NCBI GenBank assembly: GCA_946894095.1
Contig: OX335659.1
Coordinates: forward strand, 441,501 to 505,500
Direction of reading: 5' to 3'
Source: Incurvaria masculella
Taxonomy: Eukaryota; Arthropoda; Insecta; Lepidoptera; Incurvariidae
Length of the DNA stretch: 64,000 bases
The notes beneath the pieces were generated by a model, which saw only the letters and a list, made by a program, of their open reading frames with translations, had not been told where the DNA came from and made no database searches. Below, piece by piece: positions 33,078 through 44,164 of this stretch. Position 1 is the first letter of the stretch. Every line of letters starts with the position of its first letter. The position numbers and the translations under genes are program-made.

Positions 33078-33413
33078 ATAAGACTACCCAAGCATTAGTG
33101 AATTAAACACGCATATTGTGCCATGGATAGTTCAGGAAACCTATCCATTGACAATCCACATAATACCGTTATTCTACAACGGTTTGAAGACAGTATTTAA
33201 CGTTAAGTGTACACAAAACGTTCACGGAAAAGCCGGAAAAGCCTCATTAAGATGCACAGTTCAATAAAACATCAGCAGAGACAACACGGAGGCGGCCGAA
33301 CGAGCGCACGATCGCCGCAATGCCTTCTGCATTGTTTATTCAGCGTCGAATAAGGCTTCTGCGCCACTGATTTATCTGCGCACATTTGTAGGCTGTAAGC
33401 GGTGTTCTGGTGG
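33078..33413. other. Unique DNA
   Basis: 33280-33400 is GC-richer (GAGGCGGCCGAACGAGCGCACG) and unrepeated. No exon was recognised. Confidence 0.3.
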
Positions 33414-33600
33414 CCTATTCTTGGAATTCCTTGCTCAGGAATCAGGAATCGTTTAGTCCAGAAAAGATTATAAAAGATTAGTCCGAAAGTCCAGATTCTG
33501 ATTTAATGATTTAATGTTTGCTGTTGAGAAAATCGTTTGATAACCGCTATAAAAGATTCCTGATTTCTGAGCAAGGAATTCTAACAATAGGTCTATTGGT
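33414..33600. mobile_element. Foldback MITE type D
   Basis: GGCCTATTCTTGGAATTCC at the left is inverted at the right (GGAATTCTAACAATAGGTC). Inner blocks 'CAGGAATCAGGAATC' and 'GATTCCTGATTTCTGAGC' pair as well. Related copies are at 46165, 48580, 58235 and 62190. Confidence 0.7.
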
Positions 33601-33764
33601 GGCGGAGCAATGGTAGGGAGGGCAGCCAAGTAAGGAGCCGGAAATGGCAGTGTAGCCATGTTTCAGTGACTGATGGGAACAATGATGGGAGTGAGTGAAA
33701 TTTATTTAAAATTTTAAATCTAAGTAATAAAGACGGAGACTAACGTGCGAATAGTGATTACCAG

Positions 33765-34150
33765 ATGGGTTACCATGGTAAATTACCGCATCGGATGAAC
33801 ATAACGTGAGAAATTCAATCTGACGTTTAGTTGCATTACGTACCATGCTAACTGATCAATTTCAGTTCACTTGGCTAAATTACACATCGTTTGACAGTTA
33901 GCATGATCCAAAACGCAACTATAAACGTCAGATTTAGCCCCGATTGCACGAAGAGACGGCTGAGTTAATCAATGTTCAAATACGTTACTTTAAGTTACGG
34001 AGTTCCTTCCATACTGTCCATACAAAGTGACGTGTTTAATCATACGTTGACGTTGATTAAGATTTTTTGTCCTTTCGTGCACTCGGCCCTTAATCATTCA
34101 CCCGCCTGATCACCCGACGGGTTAGTTTACAATGGTCACGTACCAGGAGG
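33765..34150. mobile_element. Foldback MITE type E with nested foldback
   Basis: The left part (GGTTACCATGGTAAATTACC, 'GTACCATGCTAACTGAT', 'TTTCAGTTCACT') matches 50885-51091. An internal element at about 33943-34088 has its own inverted ends (CCGATTGCACGAAGAGAC / GTCCTTTCGTGCACTCGG). Confidence 0.6.
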
Positions 34151-34900
34151 CCAGACAGGGAGTACATCTTTTACTTGATTAGAAACGAGGCATTGACTTT
34201 AAAATTTTGAACTGCCTTTATATTTCCCCAAAGTTATGACATAGGAGCTATACCTCTCGACTGATTTACATGTCAATTGTAGCGCACACCGCACATTTCC
34301 GAATGCTTATGGGTACCGTGGCTGTCCCAGAATACATATAAAACTACGGAAGTGACCGCAGCTCGAAGAGGAGTGCGAACAGGAAGTTGACAGACGATCG
34401 CAGCGAGAACCCTCTTAAATAAATTACTCGAGCGCCGCAGTTGATCCCGTTTCAAAACAACATTAAAACTTAAGTGTGCCCCGCCTCGCCCGCTCCGTCC
34501 CGCCGCGGTGCCGAGTCGCACGACTTGAGAACTGCTTGACGGAATTAGGGAAACGCGCGGGCGGAAGACTCGCCAATTGTCGAGGATTTCGTTGAGCGTG
34601 GGGATTTCGAAGTGAAAACTTCTTTAGCACCGTTGTGATTTGAAACTCAATGACACCAAAAAAACGACAACAAAAATGAGAAACACTAACAGCTATAGGA
34701 TTTGTGAGAGCTCGCGCACGCGTCACTCGCTTCCGGCACCGCACTACCACGAACGACTCGCGCCTGCGCAGAGCCAGTGGCGAGCGCACCGCCCCCCGCC
34801 CCCCCCCGCCTTCGTTCCACCACTGCTCTATCTAAATCCGACGTCTTGTTTCTGTCTGTCTGCCAATATTTGTGTCTGCCTTTCTGTCTTTTCGTCTGTT
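34151..34900. other. Unique GC-rich island 34340-34830
   Basis: Contains CCCCGCCTCGCCCGCTCC and CCGCCCCCCGCCCCCCCC. Open frames on both strands (up to 108 codons) are poor in recognisable content. Candidate regulatory/5' region. Confidence 0.3.
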
Positions 34901-35188
34901 TTTAGGGTTCCGTAAAACGGAACCCTATTACTAAGCCTCCGCTGTCCGTCCGTCCGTCCGTCCGTCTGTCACAGGGCTGTATCTCATCAACCGTAATACG
35001 TAGGGAGCTGAATTTTTCGCAGAGTGTGTATTTATTTTGCTGCTATAACAACAAATAGGTAAAATAAAAAAATAATAAAAATTAAAGGGGGGGCCCATAC
35101 AAAAAACCTTACTTTTTTGTGTTAAATCTTGTACGATGGTACGGAACCCTTCGTGTGCGAGTCCGACTCGCACTTGGCCGGTTTTTAT
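34901..35188 (-). mobile_element. SINE-like 'GGCCAAG' repeat
   Basis: GTTCCGTAAAACGGAACCC at the left: the usual 'ACCCAAAGGGT' loop is lost, making a tight palindrome. Right end CTCGCACTTGGCCGG. Otherwise well conserved. Confidence 0.75.
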
Positions 35189-35317
35189 TAATTGATGTAC
35201 CTTTATAATTTGCGAACCAATCATCTAATTTATAAGCGGTTTGTTACTGCGTTTTTCTAGATTTCACTTACCGTCACGCTCAAGTGTTTGGGGTCTAGAT
35301 CAGCAGGTGGGCGTGGC

Positions 35318-35740
35318 AACTAAGTAAATTGGTGACTCTAACTGAGTGAAAACAGTTAACCTTAAATATTAAATCATTCTGCATATTTATTTAAGTCTTT
35401 CACAACTGTGTAAATTTTTTTCCTAGCGGAAGGATTTTTTTTCTATTCTTTCTTACGTTTTGCATTCGGTGACTGTTCAATCAGCTAAAATTATCGTAAT
35501 CTGGAGGTACCTGTCAAGCTTATACAAACTGTACAAGTGCCTGATTTGTAGTCAGCCGTAATGTTCAATAACATAACCGTTTCAAAATCGTTTGATCTTG
35601 CACACGTGTTAATTTCACAAACAGGTGCCTACTGTTCAATCGGTTAAAATAACTGTTTAAAATTTACTGTTTTTGCTCATTATTTTATAATAACTAGTAA
35701 TGAGAAAAGCTTGCTGAATTTTAACTGTGCTAAAACCGAG
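35318..35740 (+). repeat. Interspersed repeat shared with 15385-15830
   Basis: Same block order as the other copy, around 'TTTGTAGTCAGCCGTAATGTT' at 35548. The copies are well diverged, so the family is old. Confidence 0.55.
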
Positions 35741-36979
35741 AACAGTTGGTAATAATTATTTTTTTAAAGCATGTAACACGAATACCTACTTTTCTTCAAA
35801 TAAAAACATGCTGATTGGTGGGTCAACAAAAGAGAAATCAGGGAAAACTGTTTGTTTTCGTCAATATTACATGTGAGCGAGACAGCGGAACTTACTAGCA
35901 CTTTTACTATTTTAACTATACAACTTAGAAGAAAATACCAAATTCCTTGATTGCACATTTTTTTAAACAGACAAGAGAAAGAAATGATACAAAGTTAAAC
36001 CAAAACAAACGCTGAAATTAATTGAAATTCAGCACGTCGGAAATAAAAATAAAAATAGCTGAGAATTTCAATAAGTTGGGTAAATTTAAAATATTGCGAA
36101 GCGTGCTCAATGTTCTTCAATCAATAAATTGTATTCAACGAAATTGAATTTTACGCCGCCGAAAATAATAACGTTATCTGCAAAACATTTTTCAAACGAT
36201 ATAACAGCTCTAAACCTATTTAGGAAAATGTTTTTGAAAGTATTTATATTTAACCCTTTGTCACCCATAAATAAATTCTGCCTCAAAAAAGAAGAATAAT
36301 CCGGCTTTCGAAACGTAATCTTCGTGTTGATGTCTCTCGTCGCAAGATTCAAAGCCCGGCACAATACAAAGTTGATGTTAAGCAGAAACAAACTTCCTGG
36401 TCTCCTGTACCCTGGAAGACAATCTTGGAATTTCCGAGTTAAGGTGTGTTCTCAGGAGAGGAATTTAAATTGATATTACTTTGGTATGCTATAACTCGAT
36501 CACAGCGCCACACGGAACGAGTGGAACGAAATGAATCATTTATATTTTTTATGTATAAGCTAAAGACAAAATACAAATCCCTTTCTATAAGCAATTCGTA
36601 AATACAACAGAATAGGTCGGAATTTATTTACCGATTCAGTGAGGATTCAGGAGTGCGTATTAAGTATGTAAACGAACTAGCACAAGAATTGGCCTCCTGG
36701 ACTTCCGTGCCTTGATCACGAAAAACTCTTTAGGATTTGTGTTTATTTTGCGAATCATAATTTCGCTATGATTAATAAAAAACATTTGTAGATTTAATGC
36801 GATCGACGAGACGGTTACATGGAAGTTCAGTTTTGTGGAGCGTGATATTCCGGGAGGTTAGGACATTTTTAGTCCCGATAATGTAAACGGCTGAATCACA
36901 GGTTAGAGACCAACTTTCTGATGCTAAATACATAGGTTGGTCTGCCTGCGCCAAGTGGTTGCGTTAGCTAGATTGGCTA
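35741..36979. other. Unique AT-rich DNA
   Basis: A 94-codon minus-strand frame at 36107-36391 has plausible composition (hydrophobic start, few repeats) but no recognised domain or splice context. Left uncalled. Confidence 0.3.
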
Positions 36980-37057
36980 TACAAAAAAAAAAAACAAAAA
37001 AAAAAAAAACATACAGACGAATTGATAACCTCCTCCTTTTTTTGAAGTCGGTTATAT
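36980..37057 (-). mobile_element. 'AACCGACTTC' repeat, short copy
   Basis: Poly(A) run, then ACATACAGACGAATTGATAACC, 'CCTCCTTTTTTTGAAGTCGG'. It is the inverse of the start of the 8942 element. Confidence 0.6.
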
Positions 37058-37555
37058 AAATAGACGTTGTTATGTACCTGCTAATTAAATGAATATACTG
37101 ATTGTTTAGACGTAATGATGCCTGCAACAATAATCAGTCGGTTTTATAATTTTATACTTAATTATGCCTAAAGTTATATCTGTAACCTAAATGACCTATA
37201 ACTACGAAATTCAACCAAAGATTTTTTCTTAATTTGACTGGGAAAAAGGCATGCTCTATTATATGAAACTTAATCGCCTCATTATTCTATTGAGTCGTTT
37301 GGTGAACATTTATGCAGTTTAAAGCTATGCTATTCGCGAGGTCTACAGCTCAGAGAGCCACTAGTACTAGTTTATGATGCAATAAGACCACAATAACAAT
37401 TCTGATCACTATAATAAGTTTCCTTTTTCTCCCAGAAAGCACCGAGTGGTAATACAAACAAACTTTTAGTAAACATGCACCCTATTAAATTGTCTTTTCT
37501 TTGCGTTATATGACGTCCGATGAGAATACAAATAATGTCGTCATGAAAGATCTTT
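37058..37555. other. No recognised feature
   Basis: AT-rich, unrepeated. Confidence 0.4.
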
Positions 37556-37931
37556 TTAAGGTCGGCCCGTAAGCACCTGAAAATATCGCCTCCCATATAA
37601 ACGTAGTTTACTAATCATTTGAAAACCAATGTTCCAACTTACTTGATATTTGGTATCTAATATTAGGCTACAAATATCTGTGTCTGCATGCCTTTGTTTT
37701 TTCAGTAAATGTATTCTGGGTCAAACCATAGAGAAAACAAAATTCGTATGAAGATTTTCTTTTTGCTTTCATTTCATTCGGTTTGGATTTTTCAAAAAAA
37801 CAAAAGCATACAGACACAGATATTTGTTACCTGATATTAGATATTAAATATCAATTTAATTGGAATAGCGGTTTCCAAATTATTAGTAAACTACGTTTGT
37901 ATGGGGAGCATAGCTTACGGGCCGTTCTTAA
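37556..37931 (-). mobile_element. TTAA-flanked MITE, type B, complete (376 bp)
   Basis: TTAA at 37556-37559 and 37928-37931. It is the inverse orientation of 21433-21808 and exactly the same length with few differences, so these two are recent relatives. Confidence 0.9.
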
Positions 37932-38784
37932 TATCATTTCATACTTTCTATGTGTCGTTAAGTCGTGCAATGTTTTCTGCTTTGTGGGGCTAAAGCGACG
38001 AATGTTTGTGCTTCCGTTGCACGAAAGCTATTTCCAAAGGTAAGTGCAATGAGTTGATTGCACGGCTCAGAAGATTACGAGGGTAATAAAACGCCAAAGC
38101 ACGACACAGAATTGCTCTATCCGCTACTTGATCGGAGGCGAGCCATTGTAGCGACGAGCCGCACGACGGCGATGTAGTTGTCCACAGGAGAGAAAAGGAA
38201 GAAGTAGTGGCGTGCAGTCGTTACACCATATAGTAGTACAAGCCATATAGTTCTAATTTGTCAAGGCGCGCAAATGTGCGCCCGAAAAAGCACATCTTAT
38301 TCCTATTTTTGATCTGAGGTTGTAACAGTAGTGACGTATAGGGTTGTTATTAATATTAAATCTAGAAAACAACAAACACCAAATAGTTATACAGGATAGA
38401 AGTGAAAAAGTTTTAAGTAATTAAATGTTTCATGCTACCTGTTAATATTGGTTATAAGCTCGCCTTTGCATACTTGGAAACAATAAATAATATTTTCATT
38501 TTTCATTTCATTTATTTTTTCGTCGCGTTCGGTCGCCTCTTCTGACCCGCATGCCCGGATGTCAGGAGCAACACTGGAGCTGGCATGAGAAGATGGCAAG
38601 CAGAAAGGAGAAGATCCGGAACAAGAGAGCCCATATAACCGGATTGGTGAATTCAGTAATACTTTTGAAAATATATTTTCATAATAAATTGATTTCGAAT
38701 GATAATATAGAATGCTGATAAAAAATATGCGGTGGTAATAGTCCGAACAAGGTTTCTTGGCTCTGCTCGGATTAATGTAAAAAC
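37932..38784. other. Unique DNA; LINE-like tail near 38430-38515
   Basis: AAACAATAAATAATATTTTC followed by ATTTTTCATTTCATTT units looks like a CR1-type LINE 3' end, but no RT coding lies upstream. 38080-38220 is GC-richer and unrepeated. Confidence 0.35.
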
Positions 38785-38997
38785 CGGCCAAGTACTTTAG
38801 CGTTTTAAGCGTTGTTTAAATTTGTTGCTATAGCGGCTAAATAAATACACACTCCGTAAAAATTTCAGCTCCCTACATATTACGGTTCATAAGATACAGC
38901 CCTGTGACAGACGGACGGACGGAGGGACGGACGCACGGACAACGGAGGATTAGTAATAGGGTTCGGTTGGCATCCTTTGGGTACGGAACCCTAAAAA
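38785..38997 (+). mobile_element. SINE-like 'GGCCAAG' repeat, internal deletion
   Basis: Starts AAACCGGCCAAGTAC, then the GAGTCGG/GGTTCCGTACC head is missing. The rest through GGGTACGGAACCCTAAAA is present. Confidence 0.7.
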
Positions 38998-39020
38998 CGA
39001 CATTGACCCCATCGGAACCT

Positions 39021-39255
39021 GCAGTGCGATTACGAAGGGCGGCATGAGGTGCAGGTTCCGCACCTACAGCACAGAATAAGTGCCTACAGCAAACTGACGG
39101 CTTTCGAGTACAAAATATGTCAGTTTGGGTTGCTAACCTCATTTCGCGCTTCGTAATCGCACTGCGGTTGCCGGTGCTTCCATTTCGTAATCGCAATACC
39201 TGTCAGGTACAACCAACCTCCCCCATTTTGCGCTTCGTAATAGCACTGCGGGTAG
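39021..39255. repeat. Inverted-repeat cluster around CTTCGTAATCGCACTG
   Basis: CAGTGCGATTACGAAG at 39022 is answered by the inverse CTTCGTAATCGCACTG near 39149 and variants near 39183 and 39231. Likely a small foldback element with reiterated terminal motif. Confidence 0.55.
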
Positions 39256-39874
39256 GTGAACTAATAGGTGAGTAAGATTGTCCACAAACATCTATGTGTA
39301 CCCAAAAGGTCTAACCGGTGCTAATGTATAACGTATTCGATATGAAAACGTACCCTGAGCTGGTACCAGCTCATTGTGGTCCCGGCCGGCTCCGTCCGTG
39401 TAATTTCAGTAATGTAGCAGCGATTAGTGTAAGTAAGGTGTTCGTAGCCAATCGGGAAAGAAATAAAGTGGATACACAACAAGGACATACATTTTAACAT
39501 TTTTGAAAAACATATTGTAAAGTTAATTTTTTATTAAATTCCTATTTACGTGTGAATTATAATATACGAGATTTTAAGTGTATACAATTATGGACCTGAA
39601 AATGTGTGGCTGATTCCACATCGATGATAACGATATTCGTCTAATGCTACGCATTCTAGGGGGAATTGGGTGCAATGTCAGGACCTTAATTACACAGGCT
39701 GTTTGGTAATTCGATACATTCCTTCGATACATACATTCATTCGGTCATTCTAGAACGAATTTGCAACAAATTTGGCCCAGTGAAATGGGGGTTTATAATC
39801 AATAGTTTTGGAGTTATTTAAGTTTTAAGTTTTTTTTTAAATGTTCTGTGTTATTAAGAAAAAGTGATGATTAT
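39256..39874. other. No recognised feature
   Basis: Mixed composition, no repeat family or exon seen. Confidence 0.35.
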
Positions 39875-40091
39875 AAAATAACTACTACACTCTGGGAATT
39901 TCATCAGCAATTTTCTAATAGCTGATGAATGAGAAACTTTTTCAAAAAACGAAATGCATTCAAAATATATATAATCTCAGAAATAAAGGGTCATTAATTT
40001 TACCTTTTCTGGAAGCTTATAAAATAATGAAGTTATTTCCATAATTTGTATGCCACTTGTCATACTTTTTTTTAGGCATCCTCTCCGATTT

Positions 40092-40319
40092 GACGTGACC
40101 AGCCCACTGCCATTTGAGCTCAGCCACCCGGTGTCCACTGGCGGCCGTGGACAGGAAAACGGAGTGTGGGAAGACCATCCGCCAGGTGGGACGACGACAT
40201 CAAGTGCGTCAGCGGAAAGCAGTGGTTCCGTACCGCTGAGGGCCGGGAGGACTGGAGAAAAATTGGAGAGGCGTATGTCCAGCAGTGGACGCAAACACGC
40301 TGACTGACTGACTGACTGA
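40092..40319 (+). mobile_element. 5'-truncated RTE-like LINE insertion
   Basis: Flanked by the 11-bp direct repeat CTCTCCGATTT at 40081-40091 and 40320-40330, a clean target-site duplication. It ends in (CTGA)n, a short-repeat tail. Length 228 bp. Confidence 0.85.
40172..40303 (+). pseudogene. RTE-like ORF2 C-terminal remnant
   Basis: Forty-three codons and a TGA in one frame: 'RPSARWDDDIKCVSGKQWFR' followed by 'EDWRKIGEAYVQQWT'. This matches a LINE C-terminal tail I know from Lepidoptera (GRPP.RW.DDI, then EAYVQQWT). The catalytic domains are absent. Confidence 0.7.
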
Positions 40320-40559
40320 CTCTCCGATTTAAATAGATGTTCTATTTTTTTAACATAAACTCTTATTTATGACCATTTATTTGTAAGATTATAGATATTT
40401 TGAAGGCATTTTATTTTGAAGAAGTCTCATTCATCAGCTATTACAAAATTGCTGATAAAATGCCCAGAGTGTAGTAGTTATTTTGCAATAATCAAGATAT
40501 TATAATAAATGGAAAACATGGGAAATATTTTAATGTCGAATCGATTATATTTACATTCA

Positions 40560-40736
40560 ATGCGATGATAATGACCCGGGCGGGTTTAACCCTACCACAC
40601 AGGAGGCTAGGTTTTACGGATTTCGAACGAAGGAACAGCTCGAATGTGTAACGAAATGCACTTATACAATTTAGAAAGAGAAAGAAAGTGTTGCATCAAT
40701 GGTATACGCATTGAATCGATGCCCTCTTGCATGCGA
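40560..40736 (-). mobile_element. tRNA-headed SINE fragment
   Basis: Body middle and linker ('CAATGCGATGATAATGACCC', 'GAAAGAGAAAGAAAGTG') with a degraded head. The tail is lost. Confidence 0.6.
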
Positions 40737-40782
40737 ATAAATAATGTATTTTATTCAAACATTATTTTTTCCAAAATACAAT

Positions 40783-40931
40783 CAAAATGAAAATGAAAAG
40801 AAAAGTTTATTTGATACTACATATACACACATATTATGCGATCTCTCTCCCCTAAACTAGCTTTATGGGAGAGTTATATAGCAAACTTAATTAATTAGTT
40901 TAGGTATACAATAAATGTTGAATGAATGAAA
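40783..40931 (-). mobile_element. LINE 3' UTR tail
   Basis: On the minus strand AT-rich UTR leads to CAAATAAACTTTTC and CATTTTCATTTTGATT, the CR1-type short-repeat tail. No coding part is retained. Confidence 0.45.
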
Positions 40932-41614
40932 TAAGTGCGAGTCGGGCTCGCACACGAAGGGTTCCGTAACGTCGTATATGATTGAACACATGATATATAT
41001 TTTTTATGTGACTGGACATGGATGGCTAATACCACACCTTCTGTCATGGTATTAGCCTAATACCACATGGGAACTAGGTGCCATGCCAGGACCTTCCTTA
41101 TATTGCACGGCTACATTGAACTGGATGGAAAACACGGTCAATTTTCATTGCCGCTTCGACCATCGTTCACTCAATGCGATGGTACCAACCCGGGCGGGAT
41201 TTACCCTACCACCTAGTTAGTAAGGAAGGGGACCTACAGTTTAACGTGGAATCCGAACCACGGCCAGCCTCTCTCAACGGTCGAATGGTCACCCATCCAA
41301 GACCAGACCGGACCCAGCGTTGCTTAACTTTGGAGAGCGATCGCCGAAGTGTCGCGCCACTGGGCTATTGAGGCTGAACGGCATCCGCCGAAGTGCTGGG
41401 CGCCGGCACGCATAATGTTTTATTACTTTTATTATATTTAATTTTATTTTTCGAATGTGCTGTTATATCGGAAAAATTAATACATATTCTGTGAAAAATT
41501 CACCTGCCTACCTATTACGGTCCATGAGATACAGCCCTGTGACAGACGGACGGACGGATAGCGGAGGCTTGGTAATAGGGTTCCGTTTGCACCTTTGGGT
41601 ACGGAACCCTAAAA
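40932..41614 (+). mobile_element. SINE-like 'GGCCAAG' repeat split by a 5S SINE
   Basis: The head part (AAGTGCGAGTCGGGCTCGC through 'GATTGAACACATGATA') ends near 40998. The second part resumes near 41400 and reaches GGGTACGGAACCCTAAAA at 41614. The order of landmarks is complete once 41000-41378 is removed. Confidence 0.8.
41000..41378 (-). mobile_element. 5S-rRNA-headed SINE nested in GGCCAAG repeat
   Basis: Full-length minus-strand copy: tail at 41001 (GTGACTGGACATGGATGG), 5S head at the right (GGTCACCCATCCAAGACC, GTTGCTTAACTTTGGAGAGC). Very similar to 14651 and 61452, so young. Confidence 0.9.
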
Positions 41615-41689
41615 TAGGTAAATTTATGATGCGCAAATGTTGTATGAATTTGTAAAATAATGATGAGGTGAGGGCGAATTTATTCCATG

Positions 41690-42010
41690 TCCAGCAGTGA
41701 CGGGCCCCCGGCACGTGAACACGTTGCGAGCACTTACCCCGGTTATCGGGAATGTGCCAAGAACCTCCGTAATGTGCCTTTTCCCGAGTCAAATATCGCA
41801 CGACGCTAAGAGGATATTGGCTAAATTAGAATTATGAAATTGTAGGCGTTCGCCGCCCATTTTGGAAACGTGACTTTATGAAAACGACACACCGGGACAT
41901 AATTATCCGGTGTAATTGCGCCACGTGGCGCGGATAATCGCGATACTAACGGCTCGCTGCGGACATTAATGCGGAGAAAGTGTTTCGGGCCCAATGAGTG
42001 GAGATTACCT
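41690..42010. other. Unique block with homeodomain-like motifs
   Basis: ATAATTATCCGG, GGATAATCGCGAT and GACATTAATGCGG lie within 80 bp and flank a CACGTG-like palindrome (GCCACGTGGCGC). Unrepeated. Candidate enhancer; motif-based inference. Confidence 0.3.
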
Positions 42011-42019
42011 CGGAGGCAT

Positions 42020-42359
42020 ATCTAAAACAAAACGTAGTCTGCTAATAATTTGAAAAACACGATTTAAATTTGCTTGATCTAAAATTCCGCAGTAAATATC
42101 TGTGTCTTGACGTTTTTTTCGTTGAAAAATCTAAAGCAAGTGAACATGCGAAGGAAAATCTTAACACAAAATTTCTTTTCTCTGTTCTGTGTCTCTCTTT
42201 TCTCCGTGGATACATTTTTCGAAAAGGTAAATACGTGTAGACATAGATATTTGTTGCTTGATATTTAATCCGAAATATCAAGCAAACTGGAACAGTGATT
42301 TTCAAATAATTAGTAAACTACGTTTGTATGAGGAGCGTAATTTTCTGATGTTACGGGCC
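42020..42359 (-). mobile_element. TTAA MITE type B, diverged
   Basis: Right end TTACGGGCCCCACATTAAG with TTAA at 42356-42359. The inner 'AGTAAACTACGTTTGTATG' is intact. The left terminus is eroded. Older than the 376-bp copies. Confidence 0.7.
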
Positions 42360-42454
42360 CCACATTAAGTGGCAAAAAAGAAAAGCAGTGAGAGGGTACT
42401 AACGAAGGTGTTTCTAGATATTTATGTAGTTGAAGTGGATGTAAAATACTGACA

Positions 42455-42620
42455 AATTTTCATTCATATTTTAGTCCAATGCGATGGTCGGACTGAAGCC
42501 TACCGCCCAGTAAAGAAAGGGTCCTACAGTCTTACGTGGATGACGAACCATGAAATATCTTGCATTCGCACTAATCCAACTAAGAAAGAGAAAGAAAGTG
42601 GTACATGAACGGGACCGGAA
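42455..42620 (-). mobile_element. tRNA-headed SINE fragment
   Basis: 'TCCAATGCGATGGTCGG', 'GAACCATGAAATATCTTGCA' and 'AGAAAGAGAAAGAAAGTGGT' in body order. Head and tail missing. Confidence 0.6.
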
Positions 42621-44164
42621 AAGGGGAGAGCCGCTTATTAAAATCCGCTTCGAAAAAAGAAAAGGATAAAAGTTTTAACTTTTAAATCAACGTCTTGGCT
42701 TCCGTTTTGTTTTTGGCGCCAAAATCCACTTTATCGCTAAGAGCGAAGAAATATAGAAATTGATAGAGACTTGGTTCGAAAATTGTGTTATTGCATAGGG
42801 CGATTTAGAGCAAATCTGTCATGGGGGAAAAATACCTAAGGCAGAAACTACTAATTATTCAGTGGGCACTAACTTAAGCAATAATGCCTAGCTAATAGAG
42901 AATGGGACAGTGATGTTTTACATGGGTAAGAGCTGAAAAAAAATCTGCGATGTGAAATTGTTTGTACTTTCAGTTAGCCACAAGTTCCAGGAGAAGTGAT
43001 TCAGACTCCAACATTGCTATTAATAAGTCAAAAATTCTCATAATTCACTATAATTTTGTACAATTTACCTATATTTTAATAACTTTCCACATCACTACTA
43101 TACTAAGTAAAACTAAACTGTACCAGAACCATCTGAAATCCCAGGGAGAACTTTGTGAATCATCTGTCTGAGAACGCCAATGATCTGACCTCTGTAAATC
43201 TAACTGCAAGGAAGTCGAGAATACGCACGTTTACATTTAAACAACTAAATAAATAAAATAAAATACAATATCTTTTAATTGAATTAGGCGAAGAGGCGTC
43301 GCAGTTTCTCCAAGTGCCGACGTAATATAAAGTTATACCTAATTAATTAATTTAATAAATTAATGACATCCTTAAAACCGTTTTCAATCTGAAATTTAAT
43401 CTTACTTTAATTCAATGTTGAATTAGATTTTGACATTTACTTTTACATTTCGCATCCGTTAAAGAGACATGCGTACTGCCTCCAGTGTTCTATCGACTCC
43501 ATGGTCCGGTCCCACGCAGCTGTAGGCCGAGGTCGCGGCGTCTGCTTCATTTCGTTCCCAGGAGCCATCCCACTCTATTTATTACATTTTACTGCATCAA
43601 ATTTTCATTGCCACTCTCTCGGCTCCAGGGACCTCTGCGCCTGTGTCGCGTAGCGCCTTCTAAATAAAAAATACTTCCAGATTTTCAATGTTTTTTCAAT
43701 AGGTCAAAAGTCAGTGTGCCTGTCCGATTTGTCCGCTGAGTCCTAGTGCGAAAGTCGATTTTGCTGCGAATTTTCTTATAACCCCAGTACTCACCACGCA
43801 GGTAATTTAACGTAGTGTTAAATAGCGTGTACATTGATAAGCATAATCGACCTTCTACGTAAATACAAATGGCACCGAAATAGGGGCAGGGGCCCTTATT
43901 ATAAACCGACAAACAGACATAAAGATATACAGACGCGCCAGACGTTAAATTCTAAAAGTTCGTGGTGATATGGATTTTTTTCCGTATTTATTTTGTGTTA
44001 CCAACCTTCTTCCAATTCATATTTATAATTTACCCTCATCACCTAAAATATGTACTTGCAGTAATCACTCTTAGTGATAAGTCCGTCTTGTTTTAATCCT
44101 GTTTTTTATTTTACTTACCTGTTTCACAGCGACAACATTTATTGATTAAATTCAAAAGATAATT
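42621..44164. other. Long stretch without recognised features
   Basis: AT-rich with a GC-richer part at 43480-43670. A 75-codon minus-strand frame at 43685-43912 has no recognised domain. Nothing here repeats elsewhere in the window. Confidence 0.35.

Larger units (their letters stand above)
39875..40484. mobile_element. Foldback MITE type F with LINE in its centre
   Basis: Ends AAAATAACTACTACACTCTG and its inverse CAGAGTGTAGTAGTTATTTT, with about 60-bp arms including 'ATAGCTGATGAATGAGA'. Without the LINE and one duplicate of its target site, the element is about 371 bp. Confidence 0.85.

Noticed and set aside
36107..36391. 94-codon minus-strand frame as a gene
   Set aside because: AT-rich and without any family resemblance; expected by chance in 64 kb.
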